A stretch of DNA of 6,911 bases from Saprospiraceae bacterium (GTDB lineage Bacteria; Bacteroidota; Bacteroidia; Chitinophagales; Saprospiraceae). This document shows, in pieces, positions 6,801-6,911 of the stretch; position 1 is the stretch's first letter, and each line of letters begins with the position of its first letter. Location: contig JADZBJ010000480.1 of NCBI GenBank assembly GCA_020852155.1, positions 1 through 6,911 on the forward strand. Reading direction: 5' to 3'. The notes under the pieces were generated by a model. That model did no database searches. It had not been told where the DNA came from and was given only the letters and a program-made list of their open reading frames with translations. The translations under genes and the position numbers were made by a program.

Positions 6801-6911
6801 GCATCGTTTCATCCATGCGCCTCATTTCAGTACGGCCCCCTGGCAATTTGATTGCGCTGACCCGCGTGCTTCGGCCACTAAATACACCGATGTTTTTCTG
6901 AAAATCCCGGC
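3892..6911 (+). CDS. MFS-type membrane domain fused to a histidine kinase (3' end outside window)
   Basis: One open frame of at least 1006 codons. ATG 3892 is the first start after an in-frame stop at 3865. Hydrophobic spans, about: 26-49, 62-84, 92-117, 125-152, 160-182, 194-213, a ~40-residue loop, then 253-275, 290-310, 322-340, 350-374, 384-409, 418-436: the 6+6 MFS layout. RxxxG in TM4 (R130, G134) and GFIGP in TM5 (168-172) match MFS motifs B and C. Motif A between TM2 and TM3 is degenerate (GQRKTYG, no Asp). Residues 437-720 are soluble and unassigned; about 675-735 resembles the last strand and helix of a GAF domain. Then come helix EERHANWHELNTLVTRL (738-754; candidate phospho-His745), a second helix (about 793-812), a DLKSELLREVENL linker and a GHKL ATPase: N-box HEIMKNAAAH (E900, N904, H908), FGIRN (965-969), ending DVFLKIP. 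Likely a sensor kinase, possibly sensing solute through a transporter fold. No partner is visible. Confidence 0.85.
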   Translation, partial: MSRNYIKEVVKWLFAWPKEEQQYRQLAVRLGFLYLTELFAYQGYSLLINQANFKFLERKDGVVLSLHIGMLIGAIAWCVWLIAGQRKTYGSAFRISAWLCLVTSFLVWFLSALVAAGCNEISWQWFALARAIFGAAFSAGLGLTVVFIADQFPRYLRTRGATLACAIGFIGPLLAAISYWIFKAILPENNQWPSAINLGVGVILSSISLIGIIRQNKHQVFEHYLFDQSPANSIGSGFKRIVRFCFKEKTTTTVFWSCAFLGISISFFSDLLHLLPRMKVFKEEIAPQSIFFFRYLGIGLGTIWAGWLSWRKQSRRQVLTKWLWWQAVALFVLLLPPVLFQKDSFDAQVLKIYLSVAIMLSGFANASWIVNLLQTCEQFGRTYRVVAVLLAINVYRFGSIGLIFMNIVYTDWFDQIPGALFGLGLIYVGIGLVANRQLRNNFEGDGLDAQNDPDLRSLSGQTTRDNLLNIQPVHWKSEQESNFLKEVSRVMHERFDTELADNYYMSTLYFAHEHDARLGTSGAYHTREGSYPVRGIQHSDSHQFSEVGEELIETGVMASLAVWLEKEADIAGILIWFGGDGQCIDHTRLGSDWRTFNLSSINLPNNWEDFYNRIIRENHSLEDRQCALTELSKDAEFDETAWATFKGETEDPLADKLRLNLLFQCLEARGRYKPGLLFVYYVKPWATQQADLRGVLFLKMADQLSGVHLLELREILAWVLLQRAAALLQYSNRRIEREERHANWHELNTLVTRLENTGHWFRALEKSAGKSGFTDLKTPDFKANFQPALLTSRHLRNLNEYYAFLTKYTEGRDPDALALEHAPLIQPHNIDLKSELLREVENLKMNPAVFQFSEALPPEDRDEMIEKCLTRCRESIEQCFEHQQIDVIANPTGFRVVLHEIMKNAAAHAHHTAPRIGVSTTMEPDGAFVLHFQNNWSEQFDRDPARQQRFIEAIRHGIAHSSNNFGIRNVHRFIHAPHFSTAPWQFDCADPRASATKYTDVFLKIP

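Noticed and set aside
6340..6846. 168-codon minus-strand frame opposite the kinase domain
   Set aside because: The plus strand carries the dimerisation/ATPase motifs through this stretch without a stop; the antisense translation shows no domain.

Overview
The window looks like chromosomal DNA of a Bacteroidota member, probably in or near the Saprospiria. This is inferred from the wording of the polyprenyl synthetase, QueD-like and ScpA proteins, a DUF3667 membrane protein, a small HTH protein of a type common in that phylum, and start codons without Shine-Dalgarno sequences. The genus cannot be fixed from the sequence alone.

Layout: (1) 1-119, minus strand, the first 39 codons of a polyprenyl diphosphate synthase running off the left edge; 120-313 is AT-rich spacer with nothing else I can support. 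(2) 314-721, minus strand, a 6-pyruvoyl/6-carboxytetrahydropterin synthase (COG0720). (3) 722-934, a divergent spacer with a long imperfect palindrome. (4) 935-1681, plus strand, scpA with a TTG start. (5) 1682-1833, a spacer with a 22-bp tandem array. (6) 1834-2481, plus strand, a zinc-ribbon DUF3667 membrane protein. (7) 2538-2580, a terminator reading leftward for the small HTH gene at 2619-2810 (minus). (8) 2811-3063, a spacer whose only clear element is a hairpin at 3001-3038, just past the end of the next gene. (9) 3064-3660, minus strand, a cysteine-rich putative lipoprotein. (10) 3661-3891, a divergent spacer with a repeated 10-mer. (11) 3892 to the right edge, plus strand, one uninterrupted reading frame of at least 1006 codons with no stop inside the window.

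The last gene is the main discovery. Its first ~436 residues form a 12-helix, 6+6 bundle with major facilitator superfamily (MFS) motifs. A ~290-residue cytoplasmic region of uncertain, partly GAF-like character follows, and then a histidine-kinase core: a two-helix dimerisation segment with an HELNT motif, and a GHKL ATPase domain with a clear N-box. A transporter fold fused directly to a histidine kinase would be an MFS counterpart of the known SLC5-kinase fusions such as CbrA, or a one-polypeptide version of the UhpC/UhpB pair. Its ligand and response regulator are not visible here.

The left part of the window is housekeeping: isoprenoid chain synthesis, pterin/deazapurine metabolism and chromosome segregation. 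The right part is accessory: surface lipoprotein and membrane sensor. No tRNA, rRNA, insertion sequence or CRISPR array was seen.
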